Part shown: positions 9,964-18,311 of the stretch, one piece after another | Layout: the number at the start of each line of letters is the position of its first letter | How positions within the stretch are numbered: position 1 is the stretch's first letter | Source: Paraburkholderia diazotrophica | Lineage (GTDB): Bacteria; Pseudomonadota; Gammaproteobacteria; Burkholderiales; Burkholderiaceae | DNA length: 64,000 nucleotides | Assembly (NCBI RefSeq): GCF_900108945.1 | Contig: NZ_FNYE01000021.1 | Coordinates: 62,001 to 126,000 of the forward strand | Direction: 5' to 3' | Notes under the pieces: model-generated | The model's database searches: none | What the model saw: only the letters and a program-made list of their open reading frames with translations | Told to the model about the DNA's origin: nothing | Translations under genes and position numbers: made by a program

Positions 9964-10549
9964 GGGGTCTCCTTGCCGGGTCTTCTTCCGTACGACGCCG
10001 TCGCGGCCGCAGTAATGCGGAGGTTGCGCAATGGCGGCGATCGCGGCGCAACCGCCCGCCGTCGCGGCTTTCGCGGTGCCTGAACACGCAATTTAGCAAG
10101 CCGGCGCGGGATCGTCAGCATATATCGCCGACGACGGCGCGGCCCGTCCGGCAGCACGCAGTCATGCACAAACGATTCGCTTCACACCGGATTTTTCACG
10201 CGGACGCGAAGGTTAGCTAAGCAGACGTTCTTGATCACGCGTGGTTGCACGTGCAACGACAGGCGATGTTGTGGTTTGACCCGTAAAAACAGGCACAATC
10301 CGCGACAGGCTAAACAAAAATCCCGACGCGCCGTAAACAATTAAATCAGCGCCGCCTCGCACGCGCAGCAATAATTACCGCCAAAGCGGCTGGCTCCATG
10401 ACAGGCATTTTCTTTCCCGAACCGATCTATTCAGCATCCGCCGCGCGTGGGTTCGATCACGCGCGCGGCGCGTGCTGCATCGATTGGCGCGCCGCGCCGG
10501 CGGCGATCCCGCGCGGCGTCTCGCGCGCTTTCTTGAAGGCGAGTCCGCA
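9964..10549. other. divergent intergenic region, no gene seen
   Basis: About 590 bp between the CoA-transferase and the divergent GGDEF-EAL gene. It becomes AT-richer around 10200-10380, including TTGACC at about 10277, so promoters for both neighbours probably lie here, but I cannot assign -10 elements with confidence. No small gene with a convincing start is visible. Confidence 0.5.
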
Positions 10550-12883
10550 ATGACGACGAGCCTTCCGTTGAAATCGCGCCGCAACGCGGCGAAAGTGTCG
10601 CGGCAGGATCAGCATTTTCTCGCGCTCGTGCTCGACGCGTGGTCGAGCCGGCGCGCGGTCGGGCCTGTGAGCTTCGCGATCAGCGTTGCGACTGGGATCG
10701 GCGCAGGCACGGCGGGCGTCGCGTTGCAAATGGCCTTGCGCTGGCCTGCCGTGCCGCTCGGCGTGCAAGTCGGAATCGGCGCGACTGCGGGCGTGCTCGC
10801 GATGATCGCGACGCGTCAGCGCTTCGCCGCGCAAAAGGCGCGGCAGGCGGCAGCAATGGCGCTCGCCAGTTCGTTCCTCGACGCGAGCCGCGATTGCGTC
10901 AAGCTGCTCGATCTGCAAGGGCACATGCTGCGCATCAACGATTACGGCGCCACGCTGATGGAAGCGTCCTCGCCCCGCGAGCTACAAGGCGCCGACTGGC
11001 TCGGCTTCTGGAAAGGCGACGACCACGACGCGGCGATGGCCGCATTCAAAAGCGCGCTCGGCGGCACGGCCGCGTCGTTTCGCGGCAGTTGCACGACGAC
11101 GGCGGGCCAGCCGAAGTGGTGGGACTCGCAGCTCATTCCCGTCAAGGACCACGGCGGCAAGGTGATCGCCGTGGTGTGCGCGTCGCTCGACATCTCGAAC
11201 CAGACGCGGCTGCTTGCGGAACTGCGCACGAAAAGCGAACTGATGTCGGAGATGGAAGCGCACGTGCAACTCGTGTTCTTCTCGTACAGCGCGAATTTCG
11301 AGTACTTCCATTACATCACGGCAGGCTCGTCGAACGTGTTCGGCATCGATCGCGAGGAGTTGCTGCGCAACCCGAACGGCTGGCTCGACCTCGTGGTGCC
11401 CGAAGACCGGGTGGCGCTGCAGGCGGAAATGCGCCGCGTGATGGCCGAATCGACGGAAGGACGCGCGCAGTACCGGATCAGAAAAGCCGACGGCACGGTG
11501 CACTGGCTTCGCAGCACCGGCTACCCGGTCCTCGACGACAACGGCAACGTGCTGCGGATCGTCGGCATCACGGAAGACGTGACGGCCGAACAGGAACGCA
11601 TCGCCGAACTGGACCGGCTCGCGTACACGGATTCGCTGACGGGCCTCGCGAACCGCGCCGCGCTGCTGCGCGAAATCGAAAGCCGGTGCGCGGCGCGCAA
11701 GCCGTTTGGCCTGATGTTCGTCGACCTCGACCGCTTCAAGGTGCTCAACGATACGCTCGGCCATCTTGCCGCCGATCATCTGCTGCGCGACGTCGGCGGC
11801 GTCATCCGCCGTTCGCTGCCCGACGATGCGTATGTCGCGCGGCTGGGCGGCGACGAGTTCGCGGTGCTGATCGGCAGCGTCGTCGACAAGGCGGGGCTCG
11901 AAGCGCTCGCGCAGGCGCTGCTCGGCAGTCTTTCGGCGAATCGTCTGCAAGGCGGCGGAGCGGGCGCGTTCATCACGGCGTCGATCGGCATTTCGGTCTA
12001 CCCGGAGCACGGCAGCGGCCATGATGCGCTGTTGTCCAGCGCGGATGTCGCGATGTACACCGCGAAGCAAACGGGCCGCAACGGCTACCAGTTCGCGGGC
12101 GAGGAAGCCGCGCGTACGATCGGCGATTTCGAACTCGAACGCGACGTGCCCGAGGCGCTCGCAACGAACCAGTTCTTCCTGCATTTTCAGACCATTCACG
12201 AGCCGCACTCGCTCGCAGTGCACAGCGCGGAAGCGCTGATCCGCTGGCAGCATCCCGCGCGCGGTCTGATTTCACCGAGCGATTTCATTCCGCTGCTCGA
12301 AGAGACCGGATTCGTGTCGGACGTCGGCGTGTGGGTGCTCGACCACGCGTTGCGCCAGCTCGCCGCGTGGCGTCAGGCGGGCGCGATGAATCTGGGCATC
12401 TCGGTGAATGTGTCGGCGCGGCAACTGGGCAACGAGCAGATCGTGCGCGACGTCGACCGCGCGCTCAAGCAGCACGGCATTCCGCCCGGCAAGCTCGAAA
12501 TCGAGCTGACCGAAACGGCGCTGATGAAGAATCCGCAGCAGGCGCAAAAGTCGATCGTCGAACTGAAGCGGCTGGGCGTGCGTATCGCGATCGACGACTT
12601 CGGCACGGGCTATTCGAGCCTGATGTATCTCGCCGACTTCGCGCCGCACACGGTGAAGATCGACCGGCATTTCACGTCGAAGATCGAGCACGACCCGACG
12701 ACGCAGACGATCGTCGAAGGCATCATCGGGCTTGCGCACAAGCTCGGTATCAAGGTGATCGCGGAAGGCGTCGAAAACGCCGCGCAGCTCGCCATCCTGC
12801 GCCGCGTGAATTGCGACTACGTGCAGGGCTTTCTGCTCAGCGAACCGCAGGCGCCCGAAGGCCTGATGACGCAGCGCGCCTGA
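10550..12883 (+). CDS. membrane PAS-GGDEF-EAL cyclic-di-GMP enzyme
   Basis: A 777-residue protein. Two hydrophobic segments near residues 40-60 and 70-90 form a membrane hairpin. Two PAS domains follow (about 100-215 and 235-350; the second ends with a PAC-like V-L-R-I-V-G-I-T-E-D-V). The GGDEF domain has an intact R-L-G-G-D-E-F (433-437) and D-L-D-R-F-K. No RxxD inhibitory site is seen five residues before it. The EAL domain keeps E-A-L (561-563), N-V-S-A-R, E-L-T-E-T, D-D-F-G-T-G-Y-S-S, V-K-I-D, E-G-V-E-N and Q-G-F. Both synthase and phosphodiesterase activities therefore look possible. Start chosen at 10550 (MTTSLPLK) with a modest GAAGG; the upstream extension is low-complexity. It is monocistronic and its signal is unknown. 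Confidence 0.92.
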   Translation: MTTSLPLKSRRNAAKVSRQDQHFLALVLDAWSSRRAVGPVSFAISVATGIGAGTAGVALQMALRWPAVPLGVQVGIGATAGVLAMIATRQRFAAQKARQAAAMALASSFLDASRDCVKLLDLQGHMLRINDYGATLMEASSPRELQGADWLGFWKGDDHDAAMAAFKSALGGTAASFRGSCTTTAGQPKWWDSQLIPVKDHGGKVIAVVCASLDISNQTRLLAELRTKSELMSEMEAHVQLVFFSYSANFEYFHYITAGSSNVFGIDREELLRNPNGWLDLVVPEDRVALQAEMRRVMAESTEGRAQYRIRKADGTVHWLRSTGYPVLDDNGNVLRIVGITEDVTAEQERIAELDRLAYTDSLTGLANRAALLREIESRCAARKPFGLMFVDLDRFKVLNDTLGHLAADHLLRDVGGVIRRSLPDDAYVARLGGDEFAVLIGSVVDKAGLEALAQALLGSLSANRLQGGGAGAFITASIGISVYPEHGSGHDALLSSADVAMYTAKQTGRNGYQFAGEEAARTIGDFELERDVPEALATNQFFLHFQTIHEPHSLAVHSAEALIRWQHPARGLISPSDFIPLLEETGFVSDVGVWVLDHALRQLAAWRQAGAMNLGISVNVSARQLGNEQIVRDVDRALKQHGIPPGKLEIELTETALMKNPQQAQKSIVELKRLGVRIAIDDFGTGYSSLMYLADFAPHTVKIDRHFTSKIEHDPTTQTIVEGIIGLAHKLGIKVIAEGVENAAQLAILRRVNCDYVQGFLLSEPQAPEGLMTQRA

Positions 12884-12928
12884 CGGCGTGATGACCGACG
12901 GCGCGCCGCGCTTTCCCGTCCGTCATCG

Positions 12929-14038
12929 TCAGAACCGGTGCCGCAAGCCCGCGCCGATCAGCACCTGATTGTGATTCGACGAAGGATCGGCCGTATTGAT
13001 GACGGCCGGTGCGCCCGACGACGCGTGCTGATAAATCGCTTCCAGATAGGTGTCCGTGCGCTTCGAGAACTGATAGTCCGCCTGCACGCCGCCGTTGTGC
13101 CAGTGCGCGCCCGAGCCCTTCGTATACGTGTACGAGCCGGCGAGGGAAATGGTCGGCGTCAGCTGATAGATGCCGTTGACTTCGTAATTGGAAAAGCCGA
13201 TGGACGGTGCCGACTCGCCCGTATCGATCACGACGACGCCGGCGTACGTCGAGCGCGACCAGGCCGCGGCCATCGTGAAATCGCCGATCGCGTAACTCAC
13301 GCCGACGCCATACGTGTTCTGCGTCTGCACGCCGGCGTCGAACACGTCCGTCGCGCTGGGCAGCACGACGGGAGTGAATGCGCCCGCCGACGTGTTGCCA
13401 CGCCCGTTCGCATGCAGATACGCGGCGCCCGCATTGAGCGCGCCGTTCTGGTAGCTTGCGCCGAAGCTGTACGCGCGGTTGTTTGCGAACTGCCCGGCGG
13501 CATTCGAGAACGCGTACATGCCGCCCAACGTGAGGCCGCCGAACGACGGGCTCGCGTACTTGACCGAGTTCGCGGCGAGGTACGAGTTGTTGGCGTTGTC
13601 GTTGTCGAACGGATGGGCGAACGCGGTGCCGCCCGTGCCGCCCGTCAGCGTGAACGGCGCGAAGTAGTCATGGATCAGGTCGTATTGGTGGCCGAACGTC
13701 ACCGTGCCGAACTTCTCGTTGCCGAGGCCGACGTAGTACGGGTGATCGTTGAACATCTCGCCCGTCGTCACCGAATAGCCGCGCTCGAGCCGGAAGATCG
13801 CGCGGTTGCCGCCGCCCAGATCCTCGATGCCCTGCAAGCCCCAGTAGCTGCCGTCGACGAGGCCCGAAGTCGATTTCCACTGCGAATGGCCGCCGACGTT
13901 GTTGATATAGGCGAGCCCCGTGTCCAGTTCACCGTACAGCGTGACGCTGCTCTGTGCGTGCGCGCCTGTGCTGAGCGAGAGTAGTACGGCGGCCGCAGCT
14001 GCCGTTATGGCTGTCTTGTTGATCTTGTTCGCGGACAT
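12929..14038 (-). CDS. Porin_4-type outer-membrane porin
   Basis: A 369-residue outer-membrane protein. It has a Sec signal peptide (MSANKINKTAITAAAAAVLL, cleavage after A-H-A-Q) and the family's first strand S-S-V-T-L-Y-G-E-L-D-T-G-L. Typical internal motifs are S-Y-W-G-L-Q-G-I-E-D-L-G-G-G, F-R-L-E-R-G-Y and F-G-T-V-T-F-G-H-Q-Y-D. The chain ends in G-L-R-H-R-F with the terminal phenylalanine needed for BAM insertion. Length and strand pattern fit the 16-stranded trimeric porins of betaproteobacteria (OmpC/Opc type). Start 14038 has GGGAAG upstream; the longer frame has no signal peptide at its end. Ion and substrate preference cannot be inferred. Confidence 0.93.
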   Translation of the reverse strand: MSANKINKTAITAAAAAVLLSLSTGAHAQSSVTLYGELDTGLAYINNVGGHSQWKSTSGLVDGSYWGLQGIEDLGGGNRAIFRLERGYSVTTGEMFNDHPYYVGLGNEKFGTVTFGHQYDLIHDYFAPFTLTGGTGGTAFAHPFDNDNANNSYLAANSVKYASPSFGGLTLGGMYAFSNAAGQFANNRAYSFGASYQNGALNAGAAYLHANGRGNTSAGAFTPVVLPSATDVFDAGVQTQNTYGVGVSYAIGDFTMAAAWSRSTYAGVVVIDTGESAPSIGFSNYEVNGIYQLTPTISLAGSYTYTKGSGAHWHNGGVQADYQFSKRTDTYLEAIYQHASSGAPAVINTADPSSNHNQVLIGAGLRHRF

Positions 14039-14507
14039 GCTCGGCTTCCCAAGGTTGAGTCGATTCGGATTCGAAGGCGACTTTTTATAGGAACGACAGC
14101 CATATGCACAAGTGGCGCGCATCAGTTGTGTTGCAGAGCAACACCCGACGCGCCGTAATATAACTTACAAAACGCGTACAGAAAGCCAATTATCGAGTTC
14201 GCGTGAAACACAAGCAAAGCGAAAAACATTTCGCCGGGCACCGCCTGTCCGAACGCCTGTCGATGCAATCCGGCGAGGCTTCGGCGCGCGGGCTTTTCCC
14301 GAAAGCGTACGCTCAATGCGCGTTCAAAAGCGTTGTTTCCGTGCGACGGCCGAGGCTTGCCGGATTGCGAAGGCTGCGCTAACACCGCGTTGCACGCTTA
14401 CCCGACTCGAATACCAGGAATACCTCAAGCCCCGAGGGTCGATGCCGTTAAACCGTGGAGATTCAATCGGATGCGCAGGCATCCGGCAGTCCAGGGCAAA
14501 GAACTTA
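14039..14507. other. divergent intergenic region, no gene seen
   Basis: It separates the porin from the divergently transcribed chemoreceptor gene. The stretch around 14150-14230 is AT-rich relative to its surroundings (TAATATAACTTAC near 14156) and probably holds promoters. No small gene is supported. Confidence 0.45.
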
Positions 14508-15662
14508 ATGCGCAACAATCAGCCGGTTACCCAGAACGAGTACGACTACCCCTCGTCGCAGATGCTCGTGTCCGCGACCGACCTCAAAGGCAAGATCCAG
14601 TACTGCAATCCCGCCTTCATCGCCGTGTCGGGCTATTCGCGCGAAGAGCTGGTCGGCAAGCCGCACAACCTGATCCGCCATCCCGACATGCCCGCCGAAG
14701 CCTTCGCTGACATGTGGACGACGATCCGCGCGGGCCATCCGTGGTCGGCGCTCGTCAAGAACCGGCGCAAGAACGGCGATCATTATTGGGTGCGCGCGAG
14801 CGTCACGCCCGTCGTCGAAAACGGCACGCCCGTCGGCTATCTGAGCGTGCGCGTGAAGCCGGGCCGCGAGGAGGTGCGCAACGCCCAGGCGCTGTACGCG
14901 AAGATGCGCGCGGGAGAAGCGCGCGGCTACCGGCTGCAGCGAGGCGTGGTCGTGCGCACGGGTCTCGCCGGCCGGCTGCAGGCGCTGATGCGTCTGCCCG
15001 TGGCGACGCGCGCGACGATCGGCTATACAGTCGCCCCCGTCGCGCTGCTCGCGGCAGGCGTTGCGGCGTGGGGCGGGCTGCCGCCGCTGCCGTTCTGGAT
15101 CGCGTTCGGCGTGACGGCTGCGACGAGCGCCGCTGCCGCGTATCTGCTATCGCGCCACCTGGCCCAGCCCGTCGACGCGATGTCGTCGTTCGCGACGCGC
15201 ATGGCTGCCGGCGATCTGACCCAGGACCTGACGATCGCCCGCCACGACGACCTCGGCGACGTGCTGCAGGCGCTCAATCAGCTGAAGGCCAATCTCGCGG
15301 CGATCGTGTTCGACGTGCGTTCGCAGATCGGCGGAATGCTCGACGCCGCGCACGAGATTTCGACGGGCAACGTCGACCTCGCGCGCCGCACGGAAATGCA
15401 GGCGGCGTCGCTGGAAGAAACGGCCGCGACGATGGAGCAGCTGACCACGACCGTTCAGGCGAACGCCGACACGACCGTGCGCGCGCTCGATCTCGCGCGC
15501 GACGCGCAGGCCGCGGCTGCGCTCGGCGGGCAGGTTGCGCAGCAGGTCGAGCAGACGATGGCGGGCATCACGGAAGCGTCGAAACGCATCGCCGACATCA
15601 CGGGCGTGATCGACGGCATCGCGTTCCAGACCAGTATGCGCAAATATACGTCAAGTTATTGA
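14508..15662 (+). pseudogene. 5' part of an Aer-like methyl-accepting chemotaxis gene, split by the integrated element
   Basis: It encodes 384 residues. An N-terminal PAS domain (about 12-110; Y-C-N-P-A-F-I-A-V-S-G-Y, L-I-R-H-P-D-M-P and W-x-A-L-V-K-N-R-R-K-N-G-D-x-Y-W-V) is of the Aer redox-sensor type. Two adjacent hydrophobic segments (about 170-215), a HAMP-like stretch (P-V-D-A-M-S-S-F-A-T-R-M-A-A-G-D-L) and the first half of the MCP signalling coiled coil follow. The reading frame runs to G-I-A-F-Q-T, the start of the conserved hairpin tip, then switches into element DNA and stops nine residues later. The missing second half is at 25370-25917. As it stands, the product lacks the CheA/CheW-contacting tip and the return helix, so signalling is very unlikely. 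Confidence 0.9.
15627..15633. repeat. left attachment core (attL), CAGACCA
   Basis: CAGACCA here is repeated exactly at 25363-25369. The flanks extend the similarity imperfectly: 13 of 17 positions match between 15621-15637 and 25357-25373. Fusing bacterial DNA up to 15633 with DNA from 25370 restores the codons F-Q-T-N-I-L-A-L-N of a standard chemoreceptor without a frameshift. Confidence 0.75.
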
Positions 15663-15695
15663 TTGAAAAGATCTTTTTCTGTAGGCGTTTTTTCA

Positions 15696-15715
15696 GCTAG
15701 CCACCCGGCCAGCCA
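15696..15715 (+). repeat. left integrase arm-type repeats (GCTAGCCA / GCCAGCCA)
   Basis: GCTAGCCA at 15696-15703 is followed 12 bp on by GCCAGCCA at 15708-15715. The same pair, same orientation and same 12-bp period occurs at 25211 and 25223 near the other end. In the circular form these pairs would flank the core as P and P' arm sites. Confidence 0.6.
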
Positions 15716-15840
15716 AAATCGCGACGATGCGAGACGGCGCGATTGTCCGCGAAGCCAGCACGAAGCAGCGCGCAGCGGTACGAGACGGCGCGAAGCAGCG
15801 CAATAATAACGGCTCGTTTCGATGTCAATCGTGGAGGCCT

Positions 15841-16572
15841 ATGGACGCCCGCTCGCAGCAGCAAATCAACCGGCACTGGTCGCTGGTCGACCCGCTCTCG
15901 GTACGTCAGGCGGCGGCGCTCGTCGCTGGCGTCGATCCGGACTATGTCGCGCCGGATGACAGCGCGATTGTTGACCCGGAAACCAGCGCGCCTGGCAGCG
16001 CCGCCCTTGCGAGCAGCTACCGGACCGTGCTGGCCGCAATCAGGCAGGCCGTCATGGCTCAAACGCTACCGGCTCGTATCCGGCACTCGGCATGGGAGCG
16101 TGGCTGGAGCGAGGAGCCGGAAGAGGACGAGAAGATCGCCCGTCACGTCACGATCCGTAACGGCGGCTGGGATGACCTCGACGCGGACGGTGAAGTAAAG
16201 CGGCGCGACATGATCTGGCGCGTCGCGCCGGACTGGAACCTCACCACGCTCACGCGTGCCGATCTGACGGCGTGGCTCAGGTCACGCGGGCATACGGACG
16301 GCTTCTTCTTTCCCGGCGACACGACGCAGGCCGGCGCGACTCCCGGCTATCTCGATCCGCAGCACCCGCGTTATTCGCCCAAGCTGGTCGCCGCGGTGCG
16401 CGCATGGGAAGCAGTCACGCAATCGGACGGACGCAGCCCCAAGCGCGCGCTCGAAGCCTGGCTGCGTGAACACGCCAGCGAGTACGGGCTGACCGACGAC
16501 GCGATCGAACAGATTTCGAAAATCTGCAACTGGCGACCGGGCGGCGGCGCGCCGAAAACGTCCGGCGACTGA
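15841..16572 (+). CDS. hypothetical protein of the integrated element
   Basis: A 243-residue protein with a strong GTGGAGGCCT ribosome-binding site before the ATG. Its N-terminus (H-W-S-L-V-D-P-L-S-V-R-Q-A-A-A-L-V-A-G-V-D-P) and C-terminus (P-K-L-V-A-A-V-R-A-W-E-A-V, then S-P-K-R-A-L-E-A-W-L-R-E-H-A and I-C-N-W-R-P-G-G-G-A-P-K-T) match a type of protein I associate with AlpA/integrase islands in Burkholderia and Pseudomonas, without known function. The conserved ends suggest a helical protein that scans DNA or recruits partners, but that is only impression. It is the first gene at the left end and is followed by a repeat-rich spacer and the AlpA-like gene. Confidence 0.75.
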   Translation: MDARSQQQINRHWSLVDPLSVRQAAALVAGVDPDYVAPDDSAIVDPETSAPGSAALASSYRTVLAAIRQAVMAQTLPARIRHSAWERGWSEEPEEDEKIARHVTIRNGGWDDLDADGEVKRRDMIWRVAPDWNLTTLTRADLTAWLRSRGHTDGFFFPGDTTQAGATPGYLDPQHPRYSPKLVAAVRAWEAVTQSDGRSPKRALEAWLREHASEYGLTDDAIEQISKICNWRPGGGAPKTSGD

Positions 16573-16713
16573 AACCTGCCCACCCCTCGAAGCCCCGCCG
16601 TACGGACCTCGAAGCTTTCAGTACGCGAGAACCTGTCCACCCCTTCGGCGCTAACCTACCCACCCCTTCCCGTCAAACGGGTGGCCAGGTTTTTTGAACC
16701 CGCCCACCTATTC
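16573..16713. repeat. cluster of five AACCTGCCCACCCC-like repeats
   Basis: Direct copies begin at 16573, 16630, 16653 and 16697, sharing the pattern AACC[TC][GA][CT]CCACC. One inverted copy occupies 16679-16691 (GGGTGGCCAGGTT). They fill the spacer between the first element gene and the AlpA-like gene, a position expected for binding sites of a regulator. Part of the cluster also forms the hairpin annotated at 16653-16695. Confidence 0.6.
16653..16695 (+). terminator. possible rho-independent terminator
   Basis: CCACCC (16660-16665) pairs with GGGTGG (16679-16684), with outer CCT/AGG pairs, followed by TTTTTT at 16690-16695. It would end transcription of the first element gene. The stem uses two members of the AACCTGCCCACCCC-type repeat family, so its role could instead be regulatory. 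Confidence 0.5.
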
Positions 16714-16789
16714 AACGCCGCCATGCGTGACCGAATATGTGTTCACCGACGCTAGTCGGATCGAACGCCAACCCTCGGGAGCGCACGCA

Positions 16790-17041
16790 ATGAAGACGAC
16801 TCAATCTCAGCCTCAACCGTTGCAGCCGCAACGTCTGCTTCGCCGTCGCGAGGTCGAAGCGCTGGCTTCGCTGAACCGGACCGCGCTGTATGCGGCCATC
16901 AAGCGCGGCGATTTTCCGGCGCCGAAAAGGTTGCCCGGCAGCAATGCCGTTCGGTGGATTGCAGCCGATGTCGAGCAGTGGATTTCGAATCTTGAAAGCA
17001 GCCCGTCCGACGCGATGACGGCCGCCGGCGAGCCGGCCTAA
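16790..17041 (+). CDS. AlpA-family helix-turn-helix regulator
   Basis: An 83-residue protein. The core R-L-L-R-R-R-E-V-E-A-L-A-S-L-N-R-T-A-L-Y-A-A-I-K-R-G-D-F-P-A-P-K-R-L, then V-R-W-I-A-A-D-V-E-Q-W-I, is the standard AlpA/excisionase-like winged-helix pattern. A glutamine-rich N-terminal tail precedes it. Start 16790 has GGGAG about 9 nt upstream. AlpA proteins in P4-like elements and phage-inducible islands activate integrase/excision or element operons. The adjacent AACCTGCCCACCCC repeats are candidate binding sites. Confidence 0.88.
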   Translation: MKTTQSQPQPLQPQRLLRRREVEALASLNRTALYAAIKRGDFPAPKRLPGSNAVRWIAADVEQWISNLESSPSDAMTAAGEPA

Positions 17042-17184
17042 TGGGGGGCCGCCATGTCCTCCGCAAAAGAAAAGGCCCGCCGCGTTCGCGCCGCGGGCCG
17101 TAACGCGTCCGTTGGCAGACGCGGTCAAGGATGCCGTTGCGAGCATAGGCTGCGTGGCGCGCCGTCGCAAGTGCGGAGGCCGTC

Positions 17185-17886
17185 ATGAACGCCCCGTATC
17201 AACTGATGCCGCCGCTGTCGCCCGTCGAGATGGCGGAACTGCGCGCGAGCATCGAGGCCCACGGCGTACAAGTGCCGATCATCGTCGACGAGCACGGCAA
17301 TACCATTGACGGCCACCATCGCCAGAAGCTCGCCGCCGAACTCGGCATCGAATACCCGCGCGAGGTGCGCGAGGGCCTGAGCGACGACGAGAAGCGGATG
17401 CTGGCGCTGACGCTCAACACGAAGCGCCGCATGCTGACGCCCGAGCAGATTCGCGAGGTAATCGGGAAAGCCCTGCACATCGCGCCGGAACGTTCTGATC
17501 GGCACGTTGCCGCCGATCTGCGCGTCGATCACAAGACGGTCGCAAGCGTGCGCCGTGAGCAGGAGGACGTGGGGAAGCTTCCCCACATCGAAAAACGCAT
17601 CGATACACAAGGCCGGCGACAACCCGCGACGAAGCCGACCGCCGTATCGACGCCCGCGCGCAAGCCCTCGAAACCCAAAGCGCCGCCGCCCGTTGTAGAG
17701 CGCGTGGTGCCGCCGCCCGAACTGCGCGAGCCGCTGGCCGAATTCGATGCCGTGGTAAAGGCCGAACTCGACAAGCTCGAACGTGTGACCTACGGCAAGC
17801 CCGCCGCCTACGCGCTGCGCAGGGTATGCAACCGGCTGCGCGCGGCAGTTTCCGAATTGCTGCGCGCGGCGAAGGCGGGCGTATGA
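17185..17886 (+). CDS. ParB/Spo0J N-terminal-domain protein
   Basis: A 233-residue protein with GGAGG before the ATG. Residues about 8-70 form a ParB-like nuclease/CTPase-type domain: L-R-A-S-I-E-A-H-G-V-Q-V-P-I-I-V-D-E-H-G-N-T-I-D-G-H-H-R-Q-K-L-A, with the D-G-H-H-R box in place of the chromosomal G-E-R-R. Residues about 80-130 carry a helix-turn-helix-like part (A-A-D-L-R-V-D-H-K-T-V-A-S-V-R-R). A proline/lysine-rich linker and a helical tail follow. In phages and plasmids such proteins act in replication, regulation or DNA modification rather than partition; no ParA partner is present. It overlaps the next gene by 4 nt (ATGA), indicating translational coupling. Confidence 0.85.
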   Translation: MNAPYQLMPPLSPVEMAELRASIEAHGVQVPIIVDEHGNTIDGHHRQKLAAELGIEYPREVREGLSDDEKRMLALTLNTKRRMLTPEQIREVIGKALHIAPERSDRHVAADLRVDHKTVASVRREQEDVGKLPHIEKRIDTQGRRQPATKPTAVSTPARKPSKPKAPPPVVERVVPPPELREPLAEFDAVVKAELDKLERVTYGKPAAYALRRVCNRLRAAVSELLRAAKAGV

Positions 17887-18311
17887 GCGCCGCCGCTCTG
17901 CTCGACCGGCTCGATGGTGTGGTCCGCTATGGCGAAGGCCGCTGGCGCGCGCGCTGCCCGGTGTGCGACTCGCGCCGTGATGCGCTCGCGATTACCGAAA
18001 CCGACGATGGCGTGGTGCTGCTGCACTGCTTTCGCAATCAGTGCGCAGCCGTCGATATTGCGGGTGCAGTCGGTCTTGACGCATCGGCATTGTTCCCGCC
18101 GCGTATCGAAGGCGTCCATGCGACGAAGCCCGTCAAGCGCCGCTTCAAGGCCGCGCAGGTGCTCAGTGCCGTGAATCTTGAACTGATCGAAGTGCTGATC
18201 ATCGTCGGCGCGATCCTTCGGCGCGGCTCGGTCACGTCGACAGAGTACGAGCGCCTGAAGATCTCGGTGCGTCGCGTGAGCCTCGCGGAGGGCGCGACCC
18301 ATGAACGATGA
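17883..18311 (+). CDS. CHC2-type zinc-finger (primase-like) protein
   Basis: A 142-residue protein. The N-terminal 65 residues match the DnaG/P4-alpha primase zinc ribbon: G-R-W-R-A-R-C-P-V-C-D-S-R-R-D-A-L-A-I, then V-L-L-H-C-F-R-N-Q-C. Four cysteines are arranged C-x2-C ... C-x4-C. No Toprim or helicase domain follows, so it is only the template-recognition module. The rest is helical with a hydrophobic patch (I-E-V-L-I-I-V-G-A-I-L). It starts inside the ParB-like gene's stop (ATGA) and overlaps the next gene by 11 nt. It may help load host primase at the element's origin; that is inference. Confidence 0.82.
   Translation: MSAAALLDRLDGVVRYGEGRWRARCPVCDSRRDALAITETDDGVVLLHCFRNQCAAVDIAGAVGLDASALFPPRIEGVHATKPVKRRFKAAQVLSAVNLELIEVLIIVGAILRRGSVTSTEYERLKISVRRVSLAEGATHER

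Noticed and set aside
17060..17105. GC-rich hairpin (GGCCCGC...GCGGGCC) considered as a terminator
   Set aside because: It is not followed by a T run, and transcription of alpA probably continues into the ParB-like gene.
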